Source: Salinicola halimionae (GTDB lineage Bacteria; Pseudomonadota; Gammaproteobacteria; Pseudomonadales; Halomonadaceae). Taken from it: 64,000 nucleotides of DNA. How positions within the stretch are numbered: the stretch's first letter is position 1; every line of letters starts with the position of its first letter. Below the pieces are notes generated by a model that made no database searches, was not told where the DNA came from, and saw only the letters and a list, made by a program, of their open reading frames with translations. A program made the position numbers and the translations under genes. The stretch covers positions 209,559 through 273,558 of the forward strand of contig NZ_PZJQ01000005.1 in assembly GCF_003206065.1 (NCBI RefSeq). Reading direction: 5' to 3'. Shown piece after piece: positions 19,692-30,118 of the stretch.

Positions 19692-20371
19692 TGCGCTACC
19701 TCGAGCTCGATGACGGAATAGACGTGGCTGAGGCGACGGTCCAGGACAGGATCGTTGAGCGTCATCGAAAAGCACGCGCTGGGACGAATGCCGCCGATCG
19801 CCGGCACCGTTCCGCACAGCAGCAGCGTATTGGGCGCGAGGAATTCGCCCTGCTTGAGAGCGGAGGGCAGTTTGGCCAGCAGCGTATCGACGTCAAGCAG
19901 CTCGGCGAGCGTGCCTTGCTGATAGGTGACATTGTGGCCGTTCTCCTCGATCTCGCTCGAAAGCTCCAGCGAGTCCCAGTGGTCCCGAATCTCTTCCAGC
20001 GCCCAGGCCTGGGTGGCGACCGGCTTGGCGCAGAGCTGCTTGGACTCGGCCACGCCCACGGCTTCCAGCTTGCGGTCGGTGTGGTCGGATGCCAGCGTCA
20101 CCCACAGCCGACCTTCGCTATCACTGACCAGACAGACCTCGGCTTCGCCGGAGCCTTCGCCGCCGAGCATCTCGACGTCCGGCGCCTGGGTCAGTAGCTG
20201 GGCGCTGGCGCGATAGAACAGCGGTACGCTCGACGGCGGCTTGACGCCGAGCTCGGCCAGCTCCTCGATATGGTGCTGCACGCCGGCCTGATCGCGGCCG
20301 GCCCAGCCGGCGATGGCCAGGCGCTGAGGCGAGAGAGTGAAGGTGCCCTGCGGTGTTTCGAAAGTCAGCAT
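19688..20371 (-). CDS. DUF2848 family protein
   Basis: 227-aa member of DUF2848, distantly related to fumarylacetoacetate hydrolase. Family marks are GRDQAGVQHHIEELAELGV near residues 25-43, SVPLFYRASAQLLTQA (48-63), the GEAEVCLVSDSEGRLWVTLASDHTDR block (74-100) and CGTVPAIGGIRPS near the end. Function is not established; neighbours in other genomes, as here, are TRAP or ABC carboxylate importers and amidases. The gene lies between dctM (66 bp upstream) and the amidase (4-base overlap), so it is surely part of the operon. Confidence 0.85.
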   Translation of the reverse strand: MLTFETPQGTFTLSPQRLAIAGWAGRDQAGVQHHIEELAELGVKPPSSVPLFYRASAQLLTQAPDVEMLGGEGSGEAEVCLVSDSEGRLWVTLASDHTDRKLEAVGVAESKQLCAKPVATQAWALEEIRDHWDSLELSSEIEENGHNVTYQQGTLAELLDVDTLLAKLPSALKQGEFLAPNTLLLCGTVPAIGGIRPSACFSMTLNDPVLDRRLSHVYSVIELEVAQ

Positions 20372-20436
20372 GAGATCGTTTTCCTGTTCAAGGGTGCGTC
20401 ATTGAGCGCGTCAGTCAGGGCGTCAATGAATGAAAG

Positions 20437-21717
20437 TCACAGTGAGTTGGGTAGCCACAGCGCGATGCTCGGGAATATCACCAGCAGCGCGGCCATCAAT
20501 AGCATGGCGACGATGAATGGCAGGGTGCCGACGATCACGTCCGAGAACGGCTTGCCGCGTCGGGCGGCCTGCACGATGTAGAGGTTGAGGCCCACCGGCG
20601 GGGTGATCAGCGCCATCTCGACGAACAGGATCATGATGATGCCGAACCACACCTTGTCGAAGCCGGCGGCAGCGATCAGCGGCGTGACGATGGGAATGGT
20701 GATCACCATCAGCGACAGCGTCTCGATGAAGAAGCCCAGTACGATGAACAGCGCGATGACGGCCAGCAGCAGGCCATACGGCGAGAGATCGTAGGTATTC
20801 AACAGCGTGGTCAGTTTCTGGACCAGCCCCGACGAGGTCAGCGCGAAGTTCAGAAACGAGGCCGCCAGAATGATGAACAGCAGCATCGAGGTCGTCTTGA
20901 CCGTGCCATCGAGCGCGGCCGTCAGCATCTTGCGATCCAGGCGCCGGTTGGCGGCGGCCAGACCCAGCGAGACGATGACGCCGACGGCGGCCGCTTCGGT
21001 GGGGGTGGCCCAGCCGAGATAGATCGAGCCGACGATCACCGCGAACAGAATCAGCAGTGGCGCGAGGAATGCCAGACTGCGAAAACGCGCCTCCCAACTG
21101 GCGACGTTGCGCGGCCCACCGAGGCTCGGCTTCCACCAGCACAGCACCAATGCCACGGCCATGAACAGCAACGACAGCCCCAGACCGGGCACCAGCCCCG
21201 CCATGAACAGCTTGGGAATCGACGTTTCGGTCAGGAACCCGTAGACGATCAGGTTGATCGACGGCGGAATCAGAATTCCCAGCGTGCCGCCGGCCGCGAT
21301 GCTGCCGCAGAAGAGTCGGGGATCATAGTTGAGCTTGTCGCCCTGGGGTAGCGCCACGGTGGAGATCGTCGCGGCGGTGGCGACCGACGAGCCCGATGTC
21401 GCCGAGAACAGCGCGGCCGTGGTGATGTTGGCGTGAATCAGGCCACCCGGCAGCCACGAAAGCCAGTGATCCATGGCGCGGTAGGCCTTTTCGGCGATAC
21501 CGGCACGCACGATGATCTCGCCCATCAGCACGAACAGCGGAATCGCGATCAGCAGAAACGAGTCCGCTGCCGACCACAGATTCTGTCCCAGCGCCTTGGT
21601 CAGCGGAAAGAACGAGAAAAACTGGTCGACACCGAAGGCGAGCAAAAACAGCGTGACTGCCACCGGAATGCCGGCCAGCAGCAGGACCAGAATTCCCACC
21701 GAGAGAAATCCAAGCAT
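20437..21717 (-). CDS. TRAP transporter large permease (DctM)
   Basis: 426-aa TRAP-T large membrane subunit, about 12 segments. Motifs: LLIAIPLFVLMGEIIVRAGI near residues 52-71, LFSATSGSSVATAATISTVA (about 103-122), and PTEAAAVGV. It carries the sodium-coupled substrate translocation path. Its ATG shares a base with the dctQ stop. Order dctP-dctQ-dctM as is normal. Confidence 0.93.
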   Translation of the reverse strand: MLGFLSVGILVLLLAGIPVAVTLFLLAFGVDQFFSFFPLTKALGQNLWSAADSFLLIAIPLFVLMGEIIVRAGIAEKAYRAMDHWLSWLPGGLIHANITTAALFSATSGSSVATAATISTVALPQGDKLNYDPRLFCGSIAAGGTLGILIPPSINLIVYGFLTETSIPKLFMAGLVPGLGLSLLFMAVALVLCWWKPSLGGPRNVASWEARFRSLAFLAPLLILFAVIVGSIYLGWATPTEAAAVGVIVSLGLAAANRRLDRKMLTAALDGTVKTTSMLLFIILAASFLNFALTSSGLVQKLTTLLNTYDLSPYGLLLAVIALFIVLGFFIETLSLMVITIPIVTPLIAAAGFDKVWFGIIMILFVEMALITPPVGLNLYIVQAARRGKPFSDVIVGTLPFIVAMLLMAALLVIFPSIALWLPNSL

Positions 21718-22307
21718 CAGCGTGACTCCTCGTTGAGCGGTGCTTCGGAGAGTTCGCCGTTATCCATACCGACCAGCGCATCGAGCGTCGTCGTATCCCG
21801 CTGGCACAGCGCGACCAGCACCCTCAAACCCATGACGCTGGTGGTGAAGGCAAACCAGCAGTAGCCGGCGGCCCACAACAATTGCGGGATCCAGAGCGGC
21901 GTTGCCAACGGCGTGTTGGCGGTCGAACCATTGGCGAGAGATTTGGCCAGTACCGGATAGGCATTCAGCGCGATCGTCCACGCCACCAGATTGAGTGCCA
22001 ACAGTGACACGATATTGAGGGTGTGCTGCGACAACGGCGGCAGTCGCCCGTGGACGACATCGATACGGATATGTGCCCGCTCGAGCAGCGTATGAGAAAT
22101 CCCCCAGGCCGAGAGTACGGCCAGCACGTAGCCCGAGTACTCGTGGACACCGGCGAGCGAGTGGCCGGCCAGCTTGCGCAGCAGGATCTCGACGCCGATG
22201 AAGATGACGACCGCCAGCAGGGCAAAGCCGATCACGCGTGCGGCGAGCCTGGACAGGCCGCGGGTGAAGCGCACCAGCCCGTCCAGGCTCTGGATCAATG
22301 GAGACAT
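21717..22307 (-). CDS. TRAP transporter small permease (DctQ)
   Basis: 196-aa TRAP small subunit with four membrane segments (about 22-42, 55-75, 98-118, 140-162). EILLRKLAGHSLAGVHEYSGYVLAVL matches the DctQ domain core (the EL/EYS segment). It scaffolds DctM. The gene lies 72 bp after dctP and touches dctM. Confidence 0.9.
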   Translation of the reverse strand: MSPLIQSLDGLVRFTRGLSRLAARVIGFALLAVVIFIGVEILLRKLAGHSLAGVHEYSGYVLAVLSAWGISHTLLERAHIRIDVVHGRLPPLSQHTLNIVSLLALNLVAWTIALNAYPVLAKSLANGSTANTPLATPLWIPQLLWAAGYCWFAFTTSVMGLRVLVALCQRDTTTLDALVGMDNGELSEAPLNEESR

Positions 22308-22379
22308 GAGAGGGTCCTGTCCATCAGTGATGGGAGCCGCGCGTGTCGGCCGTTGTCGACCGACGCGCGCGAACGGTTG

Positions 22380-23462
22380 TCAGGGCGCCTTGGCCTGCAG
22401 GTCGACGATCTTGCCGACGCCGGCGTTCCACTGGTCGAGGGTATCGGCATCGACGCGGCCGGCCCAGGCGGGCAGTACCACATCCTGAAGCGCCTGGCGT
22501 GCCCGCGCGACATCGGCCTGGGTCGGTTTGACCAACGTCATGCTGGCCGGCTCGCCAGCGGCGCACTCGCCCTGACCGGTCAAGCAGGCAATCCCGCGCT
22601 GGGTTTCGGTCTTGGCGTTCGCCCACACCGGGGCGGTGAACTGCTTGTCGACCTGCGCCTGGATCAGCTGCTGTTCCTCGGGGCTGAGGCTGCTCCACTT
22701 GTCCTGATTGATGGCGGTGATGACGTAGTCCCAGCCACCGATGGGCAGCGGCAGCATGTGGCTGGAGACGTCGTACCAGCCGGCGCTGTAACCGGACATC
22801 GATCCGGTCACGGCGCAGTCGATCACCCCCCGCTCGAGCGATCCGGGTACCTCGTTGAACGCGATATTGAGACTCTGCGCGCCGAGGGCTTCGAGGAATT
22901 CGCCGGTCGAGCGGCCGCTGCCGCGCACTTTCTTGCCCTCGAGATCGGAAAGACCCGAGATCGGCGTGTTGCAGAACAGCACCTGGGCGGGGTAGGGGAC
23001 GATCGCCAGCACATGGCTGTTGAAGCGCTCGTTCATTGCCTTCTCGGCGATCGGCCGAAAGGCATCCGCCACGGCACGGGCCTTGTCGGTGTCGGTCGTC
23101 ATCATCGGCAGATCGAGACCTTCGAGCTCCGGCGCATCGCTGACGGTGTAGTCACCCACCGTCATGCCGACGTCGAACAGCCCGTCGCCGAGGTAACGGA
23201 ACACGTCGCCGCTGGCGATACCCATCTGATCGAAGCTGGTGACTTGGGTAGTGATGTCGCCGTCGCTGGCTTTCGGCAGCGTCTCGCTCCAGAACGGCTG
23301 CTCGAACTTCTGGTGCAGTTCGAGGCTGCCCCAACTGCCGACGACATTGAGCGAGGTCTCCGCCAGGGCGGGAGTACAGACGACGGTGGCGGAAAGGACG
23401 GTTGCCGCAAAAGCAGCAACCGGCTTGCGCCAGCTGGCGCGGGGGTGGACGTTGGAGATCAT
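22380..23462 (-). CDS. TRAP substrate-binding protein (DctP)
   Basis: 360-aa periplasmic binding protein. I take the ATG at 23462 (MISNVHPRASWRKPV...), which follows AAGAGG; a longer in-frame start at 23519 adds 19 hydrophilic residues before the signal peptide. Signal: VAAFAATVLSATVVCTPALA, cleavage before ETSL. The fold follows DctP, with the expected Arg near KVRGSGRSTGEFLEALGAQ (about residues 180-198) that salt-bridges the substrate carboxylate. The ligand is unknown; neighbours suggest an amide-linked or lactam carboxylate. Confidence 0.9.
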   Translation of the reverse strand: MISNVHPRASWRKPVAAFAATVLSATVVCTPALAETSLNVVGSWGSLELHQKFEQPFWSETLPKASDGDITTQVTSFDQMGIASGDVFRYLGDGLFDVGMTVGDYTVSDAPELEGLDLPMMTTDTDKARAVADAFRPIAEKAMNERFNSHVLAIVPYPAQVLFCNTPISGLSDLEGKKVRGSGRSTGEFLEALGAQSLNIAFNEVPGSLERGVIDCAVTGSMSGYSAGWYDVSSHMLPLPIGGWDYVITAINQDKWSSLSPEEQQLIQAQVDKQFTAPVWANAKTETQRGIACLTGQGECAAGEPASMTLVKPTQADVARARQALQDVVLPAWAGRVDADTLDQWNAGVGKIVDLQAKAP

Positions 23463-23566
23463 GGATTCAGCCTCTTTTTTAGCGTTGTCAGGAGATTGGC
23501 ACTGTCTACGAACCGCCACCGCCTTGGAGGTCGGCAGCCGTTGGGGGTGTGCCCGATCGGCTCGGG

Positions 23567-23614
23567 CTAGCCGTACTTTTAGTTCCAGCCGTATTTCCAG
23601 TTCTAGCCGTACTT
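23567..23614. repeat. 18-bp tandem repeat copying the DUF1445 gene end
   Basis: Three copies of CTAGCCGTACTT-like units at spacings of 18 bp (about 23567, 23585, 23603). The last coincides with the final codons of the DUF1445 gene (Lys-Tyr-Gly-stop read on the minus strand), so the gene's 3' end appears tandemly duplicated into the gap before dctP. Confidence 0.7.
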
Positions 23615-24403
23615 CAGTCGATGATTGGGGATATCGGTGATCAGCATATGCCCCGGGCTGTGGGTGATCACCAGGGGCAGACCTGCGGCTTCGATGGCCG
23701 CCTGGGGCGTCACGCCGCAGGCCCAGAAAACCGGTAGCTCGTCGTCATGGATGACCGGCGCGTCGCCGAAGTCCGGTCGGGCCAGATCGGCGATACCCAG
23801 TGACGCCGGCAGGCCGATATGCACCGGTGCGCCATGGACTCGCGGCATGTCCGTGGTGATCTGGATCGCGCGGATGGCATCGGCCGGTCTGAACGGGCGC
23901 ATCGACACGACCAGATTGCCGCCGAACGGGCCGCTGGACTCGAGAGGGACGTGAGTGCGATACATCGGGACATTGCGGTCGAGCTGGATGTGGCGGACCT
24001 CGAGGCCGTCAGCGATCAATGCGTCCTCGAACGAGAACGAACAGCCGATCGAGAAGGTGACGAAATCGTCCTGCCACAGATCGGCGATGTCCGAGGGCTC
24101 CGCGTTCGAGACGCCGTTCCGATAAACACGATAACGTGGCACGTCGTGACGTAGATCGATATCGGCGCCGAGCGAGCGTGGATGCGGGTCGCCCGGGTCG
24201 GTTACGTCCAGCAGTGGACAGGCGCGCGAATTACGCTGGCAGAAGCGCAGAAAGTCTTCGGCGTAACGGGAGGGGAGGATCACCAGGTTGGCCTGAGCGT
24301 AACCCGGCGCAAGCCCGCTGGTGTGTCGCTGCCACTGGCCACAGCGAATGGCCTGCCGGGCGGCAAGCGGTCGTGATAGATCGGTCAAGGCGTCGGCGGT
24401 CAT
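23603..24403 (-). CDS. DUF1445 putative hydro-lyase (D-glutamate cyclase-like)
   Basis: 266-aa protein of the DUF1445/YcsI family. Family marks: [17 protein letters not shown] near residues 28-44, [43 protein letters not shown] (about 117-139), [27 protein letters not shown], and [11 protein letters not shown] near the C-terminus. The vertebrate homologue makes 5-oxo-D-proline from D-glutamate, which is the only biochemical lead. I use the ATG at 24403; a TTG at 24436 would add 11 residues. It belongs to the leftward operon between the LysR gene and dctP. Confidence 0.85.
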   Translation of the reverse strand: MTADALTDLSRPLAARQAIRCGQWQRHTSGLAPGYAQANLVILPSRYAEDFLRFCQRNSRACPLLDVTDPGDPHPRSLGADIDLRHDVPRYRVYRNGVSNAEPSDIADLWQDDFVTFSIGCSFSFEDALIADGLEVRHIQLDRNVPMYRTHVPLESSGPFGGNLVVSMRPFRPADAIRAIQITTDMPRVHGAPVHIGLPASLGIADLARPDFGDAPVIHDDELPVFWACGVTPQAAIEAAGLPLVITHSPGHMLITDIPNHRLKYG

Positions 24404-24498
24404 GTCGATGACTCGGTTGTGATTATCTTTCGACAATAAAAAGCTGCCGGTGATAAGGCAAATCGATTTTTTTGATATCAGTCGATCGGAATAACCTT

Positions 24499-25422
24499 TC
24501 AGTCGGTGGTAATTGCCCCTTCGACAGGCGGCGTGTCGTGCTGTTGATCGAGTCGGGCGATCTCGATCGCCAGCTCCGTGACACCCTCGGCCAGCGATTT
24601 ATCCAGGTGCTGGGGCCAGGAGGCGGTGAACTCGAGCTCGGGCAGGTCGATGGGCAGGGCGATCAGCTTGCCTTCCGTCAACTCGTCCTGCACCAGTCGC
24701 GGGGGGATGGCGCCGAGGCCCAGGCCATCCAGCGTCATCCGCACGATCGTCCACAGCGAACTGGAGCAGTGCAGCTTGAGGTGCTCGAGCTTCTGCTGAT
24801 GAAGCAGCGAGCCGAGCTCGCGATAGGGCCGGCTGTCACGGGCGAAAGTAATCAAGGGTAGCCCGCGCACCCGGTGCAGCGAGAAGTGCGCGGGGTCCAG
24901 CCCTAGCCGCGGGCTCGCAATCAGGCCCATGGTGTAGTGGCAGAGAAATCGATTAAACACTTCCTGAACGTTGACCGGCCCCATCAGAAACGCCATGTCG
25001 ACATCGCGGTTGTGCAGCTTGGCAGCCAGCCCGGGCGAGCTATCCACCTCGAGTTCCAGCGTCATTTCCGGAAAGCGGCGTGAAAGCTCGGCCAGAAACT
25101 GGGGCAGCCAACTGTGGGCAATCGACTCGACGACGCCCAGCCGAAGCGTGCCCTGGAAGGGCGTTGCCAGTTCCAGCATGGCCATGGCTTCCTCGCGGGC
25201 TTCCATCAGCCGCAGCGCGTGACGATAGAACTGACGGCCTTTGGGTGTCGGCTTGATCGGCCGTTGGGTCCGTTCCAGCAGGGATTCGCCGACGATCGAC
25301 TCGAGTCGTGCGATACGGTCGGATACCGAGGGCTGGGTCAGGTGCAGGTGGCGCGCGGCCAGGCGGAACGACCCCAGGCGGACGATCCAGACGAAGGCTT
25401 CGATTTCCTTGAAGTCGAACAT
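24499..25422 (-). CDS. LysR-family regulator of the TRAP operon
   Basis: 307-aa LysR regulator. Winged helix at residues 3-60 ([40 protein letters not shown]), then the two-lobed effector domain (90-295). The ATG at 25422 starts at the usual LysR position; in-frame upstream codons are unlike the family. It is first in the leftward cluster, in the same direction as the genes it likely controls; unusual, since LysR genes more often diverge. Confidence 0.9.
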   Translation of the reverse strand: MFDFKEIEAFVWIVRLGSFRLAARHLHLTQPSVSDRIARLESIVGESLLERTQRPIKPTPKGRQFYRHALRLMEAREEAMAMLELATPFQGTLRLGVVESIAHSWLPQFLAELSRRFPEMTLELEVDSSPGLAAKLHNRDVDMAFLMGPVNVQEVFNRFLCHYTMGLIASPRLGLDPAHFSLHRVRGLPLITFARDSRPYRELGSLLHQQKLEHLKLHCSSSLWTIVRMTLDGLGLGAIPPRLVQDELTEGKLIALPIDLPELEFTASWPQHLDKSLAEGVTELAIEIARLDQQHDTPPVEGAITTD

Positions 25423-25593
25423 GGCGGGCTCGCTCGGGTCGCGATGGGAAGGATCATCAGGATGAATCTGGCGTCTGTCAGTATTGCATACTCGGGTTGG
25501 CTGACGCAGATGCCAGATTTCCGCCATGGTCGGATGTCCGCGCGTGCTTCGGCCCGCTACAATGGGTCACCCTTTTTCTGCGCGGGGCGTGGC

Positions 25594-25655
25594 GAGTCGC
25601 TTCATCCAGGTCGTTTCACTAGAAGAGCCGCTTCACGAGAGCCGTCTCATCAAGA
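25594..25655. repeat. 14-17 bp degenerate repeats upstream of ilvD
   Basis: Four degenerate copies recognisable by TCGCTTCA (25597), TCGTTTCA (25611), CCGCTTCA (25628) and CCGTCTCA (25642). They lie in the 390-base gap between the LysR and ilvD starts. I see no gene in that gap; the divergent promoters must lie there. Confidence 0.6.
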
Positions 25656-25812
25656 AACACTAGGCCCGCGCATCGTCATCTGACCGTGACACCTCGACGC
25701 ACGCCGACCGTCATCTTTCGCTGCATCACCCAGCCGGCATGTGTCGCTCAACCTCTGCCCGACGAGCAGCCAGATTGCCCTCGAGGCGAACAGACGAAAA
25801 CAGGAGCGCTCG

Positions 25813-27522
<1,710 letters not shown>

Positions 27523-27572
27523 AACGGCGGGATGGCGAGATAACCTGATCGTTCATCCGAGAGTCTGAACCG

Positions 27573-27614
27573 AACGCCTCGATGCCTTGAATTCACTTGG
27601 CATCGAGGCGTTTT
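27573..27614 (+). terminator. Intrinsic terminator after ilvD
   Basis: Perfect 14-bp inverted repeat, AACGCCTCGATGCC (27573-27586) and GGCATCGAGGCGTT (27599-27612), 12-base loop, followed by TT. Confidence 0.88.
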
Positions 27615-27802
27615 GCATGGGGGATTGCCAGGACATCGATGCCGTCATGAGCGGTATTCATCCACGAGTCGAGAAATTTTCACGTCGCTGTTGGGCATGC
27701 GCCGGGTAGCGCTTGAGTATTCTTGGTGACCGGACCCGATCGGTGCCAACCGGCATCTTTTCGCTGCCACTCGTTGCCATTCATTGCCTCAGGGATAGCT
27801 CC

Positions 27803-28984
27803 ATGAAGACCAGTCGCGACCGTATCATCACCACCCACACCGGCAGCCTGCCGAGAACTCTCGAGCTGTCGAAGCTGCTGGTGATGCGCGAGCAGGGGAA
27901 AGCGGTCGATGCTGCGACCTTCGATAGTGAGGTCGCACGCTGTTTGGATGGGGTGATCGCCGCACAGCTCGATGCCGGACTCGACAGCATCAACAACGGC
28001 GAAGCGCCACGAGTCGGTTTCTCGACCTACGTTACCGAGCGCATGACCGGCTTCGGCGGCGAAGGGCGGCGCAAGCCGACGCTGGATATTCAGCGCTTCC
28101 CCGGCTATGCCGAACACATGGCGCGCCAGATCGGCGTCTCCAAGGACCTGGCCAAGGTCTGGAACACGCCGCTGGCGCAGCGTGCGGTGCAGTACGATCC
28201 GACGCTTTCGGGCGTAAAGGCCGAGCTGGCGTCGTTCTCCACGGCGCTGGCCAACGCCCCGGCACCGCTAGAGACCTTCATGACGGCGGCGTCTCCCGGT
28301 GTCGTGACTACCACCATGCTGCGCGCCGACGACAATCCCGACTACCCGACCGACCGCGACTACGTGCTGGCCGTCGCGCGCGAGATGAAGCAGGAATACG
28401 AGGCGATCGTGGCGGCCGGGCATATCCTCCAGCTCGATGCACCGGATCTCGCGATGGAGCGTGTCATCATGTTCGGCGATGACGATCTGGGAACGTTCCT
28501 GGAGCGGGTCGAGCTGCACGTCGAGGCGATCAATCTGGCGCTGGAGAATATTCCCGCCGACAAGGTGCGCCTGCACGTCTGCTGGGGCAACTGGCAGGGC
28601 CCGCACCAGGACGACGTGCCGGTAGCGGAACTGCTGCCGATTCTCTACCGGGCCAAGGTCGGAGCGTTGAGCATTCCACTGGGCAATCCGCGTCACGAAC
28701 ACGAGACCGTGTCGTTCAAGACGCATCCATTGCCGGATCACATGCTGCTGATGCCCGGCGTGATCGATGTCACCACCAACTATCTTGAACACCCCGAAGT
28801 CGTCGCCAATCGTATCTGTGCCTCGGTCGACGCCGTCGGCGACCGCGAGCGCGTCGTGGCGGGCACGGACTGCGGCTTCGGCACGTTCGCCAGCTACGAG
28901 TTCGTCGCCCAGGACGTGGCCTGGGCCAAGCTCAAGGCCCTGAGTGAAGGTGCCGCCATCGCCACTCGTCGGCTGTGGGGCTGA
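27803..28984 (+). CDS. MetE C-terminal-like (cobalamin-independent methionine synthase family II)
   Basis: 393-aa TIM-barrel protein related to the C-terminal catalytic half of MetE. Start at ATG 27803 (MKTSRDRIITTHTGSLPR) after AGGGAT; the earlier frame is rejected because the family begins here. Zinc-site residues appear as His258 and Cys260 (LHVCWGNWQGPH), an acidic residue in RHEHE (299/301) and Cys357 (GTDCGFGT). Such stand-alone proteins transfer methyl or alkyl groups to or from thiols (for example the coenzyme-M transferase group); the actual substrate here is unknown. No metE N-terminal half or met genes are adjacent. Confidence 0.85.
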   Translation: MKTSRDRIITTHTGSLPRTLELSKLLVMREQGKAVDAATFDSEVARCLDGVIAAQLDAGLDSINNGEAPRVGFSTYVTERMTGFGGEGRRKPTLDIQRFPGYAEHMARQIGVSKDLAKVWNTPLAQRAVQYDPTLSGVKAELASFSTALANAPAPLETFMTAASPGVVTTTMLRADDNPDYPTDRDYVLAVAREMKQEYEAIVAAGHILQLDAPDLAMERVIMFGDDDLGTFLERVELHVEAINLALENIPADKVRLHVCWGNWQGPHQDDVPVAELLPILYRAKVGALSIPLGNPRHEHETVSFKTHPLPDHMLLMPGVIDVTTNYLEHPEVVANRICASVDAVGDRERVVAGTDCGFGTFASYEFVAQDVAWAKLKALSEGAAIATRRLWG

Positions 28985-29067
28985 ACGGTACGCCGAGGCA
29001 ATTTTCGTGCAGTGATGCAGGGCTCTCCTATACTGCGAGAGCAAATGGCACAACAGGGAGAGGTGCA

Positions 29068-29517
29068 ATGTCGTCTAAATGGATGATGAATGCTGGTATG
29101 GGTCTGGCGCTCAGCGCGATGCTGGTCGCCGGCGGCGCGATGGCTCAGGACAAGACGAGCGATCAGCCCGAGACGGACAAGCAGTCGGGTTCGCAGACCG
29201 AAGATCAGCAGGGTGCCCATGAAACCGAAACTCAGGAGAAAGGTGCCCCCAAGCTCGCTAAAGAGTGTCTCGATCTTGCCCTGAAACAGGATGAGGATCG
29301 CGAAGAGTTCCGAGGCAATTCCATCTACGAGAACAATGCCAAGGATTACGATGCCGGCGAGCTGGAAAAGGGGGATACCTTCGAGCTGCTGGTCGATCTA
29401 CTCGGCGAAGGTAATGCCAAGTACAACCTGACCTGCCAGGTCGACGCCGATGGCAACATGACCTACGAAGACATGGAAAAGACGTCGTCGGTCAAGTCCA
29501 ACCCTGGTGGTGCTTGA
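29068..29517 (+). CDS. Small secreted acidic protein, unknown
   Basis: 149-aa protein I do not recognise. GGGAGAGG lies before the ATG at 29068. Signal peptide MSSKWMMNAGMGLALSAMLVAGGAMA, cleavage before QDKT. The next about 45 residues are low-complexity and acidic/polar (Asp, Gln, Glu, Thr), then a folded-looking part (about 65-140) with two Cys (CLDLALKQ and LTCQVDADG) that could form one disulfide. The high acidity fits an exported protein of a halophile. Followed by a hairpin terminator, so a single-gene transcript. Confidence 0.7.
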   Translation: MSSKWMMNAGMGLALSAMLVAGGAMAQDKTSDQPETDKQSGSQTEDQQGAHETETQEKGAPKLAKECLDLALKQDEDREEFRGNSIYENNAKDYDAGELEKGDTFELLVDLLGEGNAKYNLTCQVDADGNMTYEDMEKTSSVKSNPGGA

Positions 29518-29537
29518 GACGGTCACATCCGCCGCGA

Positions 29538-29562
29538 AAACGGTCCCTCTTCGGGGCCGTTT
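29538..29562 (+). terminator. Intrinsic terminator
   Basis: AAACGGTCCC (29538-29547) pairs with GGGGCCGTTT (29553-29562), one G-T wobble, loop TCTTC. Ends the small secreted protein transcript. Confidence 0.75.
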
Positions 29563-29609
29563 ATCGTTTGGCTCGATTCCTTTATCTGTAAATCGATTTC
29601 GGAGCGTTC

Positions 29610-30110
29610 ATGGCCGTGACGATTCCTTCCGAAACGCTCGAGACCCGGTCCCCCGTGGGCGTCATCTCGGATACGCACGGGCTACTGCGCGAGGAAGCTC
29701 TGGCGTTACTGGCCGATTGCTCTCCGTTGATTCACCTGGGCGATGTTGGCGATCCGGCCATTCTAGAGCGGTTGTCCGCCATCGCGCCCGTCTATGCGAT
29801 TCGCGGCAATATCGATCGCGATGGTGCCTGCGCGGCATTGCCCCTGCATCGGCGCCTGGTAATCAATGGTCGCGCCTTACAACTGGTTCACGATATCGTG
29901 GATATCGACGACCGAATGACCTTCGAAGCTGTGCTCCACGGTCATTCACACAAGCCGCGCAACGAATGGCGGGAAAGCGCCGGCGAACATCGGTTATGGT
30001 TCAATCCCGGCGCCGCAGGCAAGCGCCGCTTTCGCTTGCCGACCACGCTGGGCAAGTTATGGATCGATACCCACGGTATCCGTAGCGCCCTCATTCATCT
30101 GCCACTTTGA
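29610..30110 (+). CDS. Metallophosphoesterase, YfcE/MJ0936 type
   Basis: 166-aa calcineurin-like phosphoesterase. Metal-site motifs in order: VISDTHG (residues 18-24), HLGDVGD (42-48), RGNID (65-69), VHDIVD (around 92, where many relatives have HG) and HGHSHKP (109-115). Small one-domain members hydrolyse phosphodiesters in vitro; the cellular substrate is unknown. It converges on the sugar dehydrogenase gene with 8 bp between stops. Confidence 0.87.
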   Translation: MAVTIPSETLETRSPVGVISDTHGLLREEALALLADCSPLIHLGDVGDPAILERLSAIAPVYAIRGNIDRDGACAALPLHRRLVINGRALQLVHDIVDIDDRMTFEAVLHGHSHKPRNEWRESAGEHRLWFNPGAAGKRRFRLPTTLGKLWIDTHGIRSALIHLPL

Positions 30111-30118
30111 ACTCGGAA

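Noticed and set aside
22023-23570. 515-codon plus-strand frame opposite dctQ and dctP
   Set aside because: Antisense to two conserved TRAP genes; composition is that of a shadow frame.
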